This document shows positions 62,231 through 64,000 of a stretch of DNA of 64,000 nucleotides, one piece after another. Position 1 is the stretch's first letter. The number at the start of each line of letters is the position of its first letter. The notes beneath the pieces are model-generated. The model saw nothing but the letters and a program-made list of their open reading frames with translations. It made no database searches and had not been told where the DNA came from. The position numbers were made by a program, and so were the translations under genes. Source of the stretch: Rothia santali (lineage in GTDB: Bacteria; Actinomycetota; Actinomycetes; Actinomycetales; Micrococcaceae); the NCBI RefSeq assembly GCF_024199905.1, contig NZ_JANAFB010000015.1:1-64000 (forward strand), given 5' to 3'.

Positions 62231-63643
62231 GTGTGGAGCATGGCCTTCACCGAGCTCTGGGAGCGCTACTCCTTCTACGGGCTGCAGGGGATCCTCTCCT
62301 TCTACCTGCTGTACTCGCTGGCGCAGGGCGGGCTCGAGGTCGAGCCGGCCGCCGCGGCCGGGATCGTCGGCGCCTACGGCGGCTCGGTGTACCTGTCCCA
62401 GGTGATCGGGGCGTGGCTCGGCGACCGCCTGCTCACCCCGCGCACCATGGTGCTCAGCGGGGCCGTGATCATCACCGCCGGCCACCTCGTACTGGCCTTC
62501 GGCCCCGGGTTCGGCGGACTGGCCGTGGGCCTGGTGCTGATCGTCCTGGGCACCGGGGCGCTGAAGACCAACATCACCTCGATCGTCGGCTTCGTCCTGG
62601 AGGGCGGCTCGCAGCGCCAGCGCGACGTCGGCTTCTCCTACTTCTACATGGCCATCAACATCGGTGCCGTGGTCGGCCCGCTGACCACCGGGTTCGCGCA
62701 GAACGAGTACGGCTTCCACCTCGGCTTCGGGCTCGCCGCGATCGGCATGGCCGCGGCCCTGGTCCAGTTCATCGCCTCGATGCGGAAGCTGCCCGCCCGC
62801 GCGCTCGTGGTCAACAACCCGCTGCCGCGCCGGCGGCTGCCGCTGGTCGCGCTCGTCGCGCTCCTGGGCGTCGGCGCGATCGCCGCGGCATCGGCCACCG
62901 GCCTGCTGCGCGCGGCCAACCTCTCGACCGTGGTGACCGTCCTGGCACTCATCGCCGCCGCGGCATACTTCCTGACCATGACGACGTCGCGCGCGGTCAC
63001 CCCGGACGAGCGGCGCCGGGTGCTCGGCTTCCTGCCGATCTTCCTCGCCTCGGGCATCTACTTCGGCTTCCTCTTCCAGAAGTTCACGGCCATCTCGATC
63101 CTGGTGGTCGAGCGGATCGACCTGCAGATCGGAGACTGGACGTTCCCGGTCGCCTGGATCACGACCATGAGCCCGCTGGCCGGCGTGCTCATCACCCCGG
63201 TGATCGCCAAGCTGTGGAACCTCATGGGGGACCGCCAGCCGCGCCCGGCCACCAAGGTGGCGATCGGCCTGATCCAGATCGGCTGCGCCTACGTCTTCCT
63301 GCTGATCGTCTCCCAGTCGACCGGCGACGCCTTCATCCCGCTGGCCCTGATCCTGCTGTTCATGGCCGCGGCGGGATCCTCCGAGGTCATGGTCGGGCCG
63401 ATCGGCCTCGCCCTGGCCACGCGGATCGGGCCCGGTGCCTTCCGCGCGCAGATGGTGGGACTGAACTTCCTGACCCTGGCCCTGGGCTCCTCGCTCTCGG
63501 GCCTGCTCGGGCAGCTGTTCACGAAGATCGACGGCGCGGCATACTTCTCGCTCGTGGGCTTCGGCGCGCTGGTCCTCGGCGGGGCGCTGTACCTGGCGCG
63601 CAGGCCGCTGACCGGGCTGATGGGGGCCGGGCTGGGGCGGTAG
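62231..63643 (+). CDS. POT/PTR family peptide transporter
   Basis: The 470-residue body has about fourteen hydrophobic segments and the POT signatures FTELWERYSFYGLQGILSFYL in helix 1 and the FSYFYMAINIGAVVGPL motif in helix 5. It imports di- and tripeptides by proton symport. The GTG at 62231 is the first start in the uninterrupted frame, but the conserved PRG before it and the ATGA overlap at 62031 indicate that the native gene starts upstream, with a frameshift at the C10 run. Confidence 0.88.
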   Translation: MWSMAFTELWERYSFYGLQGILSFYLLYSLAQGGLEVEPAAAAGIVGAYGGSVYLSQVIGAWLGDRLLTPRTMVLSGAVIITAGHLVLAFGPGFGGLAVGLVLIVLGTGALKTNITSIVGFVLEGGSQRQRDVGFSYFYMAINIGAVVGPLTTGFAQNEYGFHLGFGLAAIGMAAALVQFIASMRKLPARALVVNNPLPRRRLPLVALVALLGVGAIAAASATGLLRAANLSTVVTVLALIAAAAYFLTMTTSRAVTPDERRRVLGFLPIFLASGIYFGFLFQKFTAISILVVERIDLQIGDWTFPVAWITTMSPLAGVLITPVIAKLWNLMGDRQPRPATKVAIGLIQIGCAYVFLLIVSQSTGDAFIPLALILLFMAAAGSSEVMVGPIGLALATRIGPGAFRAQMVGLNFLTLALGSSLSGLLGQLFTKIDGAAYFSLVGFGALVLGGALYLARRPLTGLMGAGLGR

Positions 63644-63678
63644 GACGAGACGCCCGGCCGGGACCGGGCCGCGCCCGC

Positions 63679-64000
63679 TCAGAGCCCGATCCGGTACTCC
63701 AGGACCATGCGCCCGGGGCGGGAGGGGTCGGCGTCGGCGGCCAGCTGCGAGCCCTCGACCTCGTGCCGGGCGCCGAGCCGCATCCCGAGGCGCTCGGCCA
63801 CCCGGATCGAGGCGGCGTTGCCGTCGTCGATCAGGGCCACGGCCGAGGCGTGTCCCGCTGACCGGAGCCGCTCCAGGACCCGCCGGCCGGCCGACGTCGC
63901 GATCCCCCGGCCCCTGAACGCGCGGCCGAGCCGCCAGCCGACTTCCATCTCGCCCTCGGGGCCCCAGGGCAGGCGCCAGCGCTGGGCGCCGACGAAGCCG
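63679..64000 (-). CDS. GNAT acetyltransferase (5' end outside the window)
   Basis: The visible part ends a GNAT fold: GRAFRGRGIATSAGRRVLERL (acetyl-CoA-binding motif A), then VALIDDGNAASIRVAERLGM (motif B) and a short C-terminal strand. The frame continues to the window edge (FVGAQRWRLPWGPEGEMEVGW), so the protein starts beyond 64000. Relatives of this shape are RimJ/RimL-like. It converges on the POT gene. Confidence 0.85.
   Translation of the reverse strand, partial: GFVGAQRWRLPWGPEGEMEVGWRLGRAFRGRGIATSAGRRVLERLRSAGHASAVALIDDGNAASIRVAERLGMRLGARHEVEGSQLAADADPSRPGRMVLEYRIGL

Overview
The window is uniformly GC-rich (roughly 70 percent or more, with G/C at almost every third codon position), uses many GTG starts, and has promoters with TAGAAT-like -10 boxes and strong GC hairpins as terminators. 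Gene families such as the SCO1664/MSMEG_4193 pair and the Cgl0159-type aldolase point to an actinomycete, most likely a Micrococcales chromosome. The genus cannot be fixed from the sequence. No tRNA, rRNA, CRISPR array, prophage or transposase gene was seen.

Layout. (1) 1-5559: a minus-strand inositol catabolic operon (iolC, Cgl0159-type aldolase, iolD, mmsA), without iolB/E/G. (2) 5883-9018: MgtE magnesium transporter, a TetR regulator and an aldo/keto reductase. (3) 9210-29843: a large purine/ureide catabolic region. One operon turns urate into allantoin (uraD, uraH, uricase, NCS2 permease). A second (hyi, glxR, gcl, glxK, allB) opens allantoin and carries glyoxylate to glycerate phosphate. 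A third (ACT-domain malic enzyme, malate synthase, DUF6986-type lyase homologue, then ureidoglycine aminohydrolase) carries glyoxylate to malate and pyruvate. An NCS1 permease with a racemase homologue and an IclR regulator complete the set. Allantoate amidohydrolase and a ureidoglycolate-cleaving enzyme are not in the window. A shared TTCC-N7-GGAA motif precedes three of the transcription units. (4) 29844-30570: non-coding DNA with degenerate repeats, an 8-copy 7-bp tandem repeat and a possible MITE-like element.

(5) 30571-37381: Bcp peroxiredoxin, AzgA-type purine permease, YchJ-like protein, a lower-GC lipoprotein with an apparently leaderless start, a Ser/Gly-repeat small protein next to a spermidine-synthase-fold protein, a DhaK-DhaL fusion and a thiamine-binding protein. 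(6) 37584-42771: pta-ackA and an M48 membrane protease whose tail appears frameshifted. (7) 42828-46719: TetR regulator, a small unknown protein, and a tight operon of agmatine deiminase plus an amidase-signature enzyme, with a TetR-like palindrome in its promoter. (8) 46893-48917: an ABC-F ATPase preceded by a seven-codon leader ORF that can pair with its ribosome binding site, a textbook layout for translational attenuation. (9) 48953-54059: SCO1664-family protein and histidine phosphatase (minus), and a MoxR-like AAA+/VWA pair (plus). (10) 54067-60370: ROK regulator, sugar ABC importer and GH13 alpha-glucosidase. (11) 60577-64000: FAD oxidoreductase coupled to a POT peptide transporter with a frameshift at a C10 run, and the edge of a GNAT acetyltransferase gene.

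The observations most worth following are the ABC-F leader attenuator, the Cys-to-Gly change in the racemase homologue (a decarboxylase-like active site), the putative IclR regulon motif, the 140-residue disordered extension of allantoinase, and three separate apparent frameshifts (DUF6986 gene, M48 protease, POT transporter).
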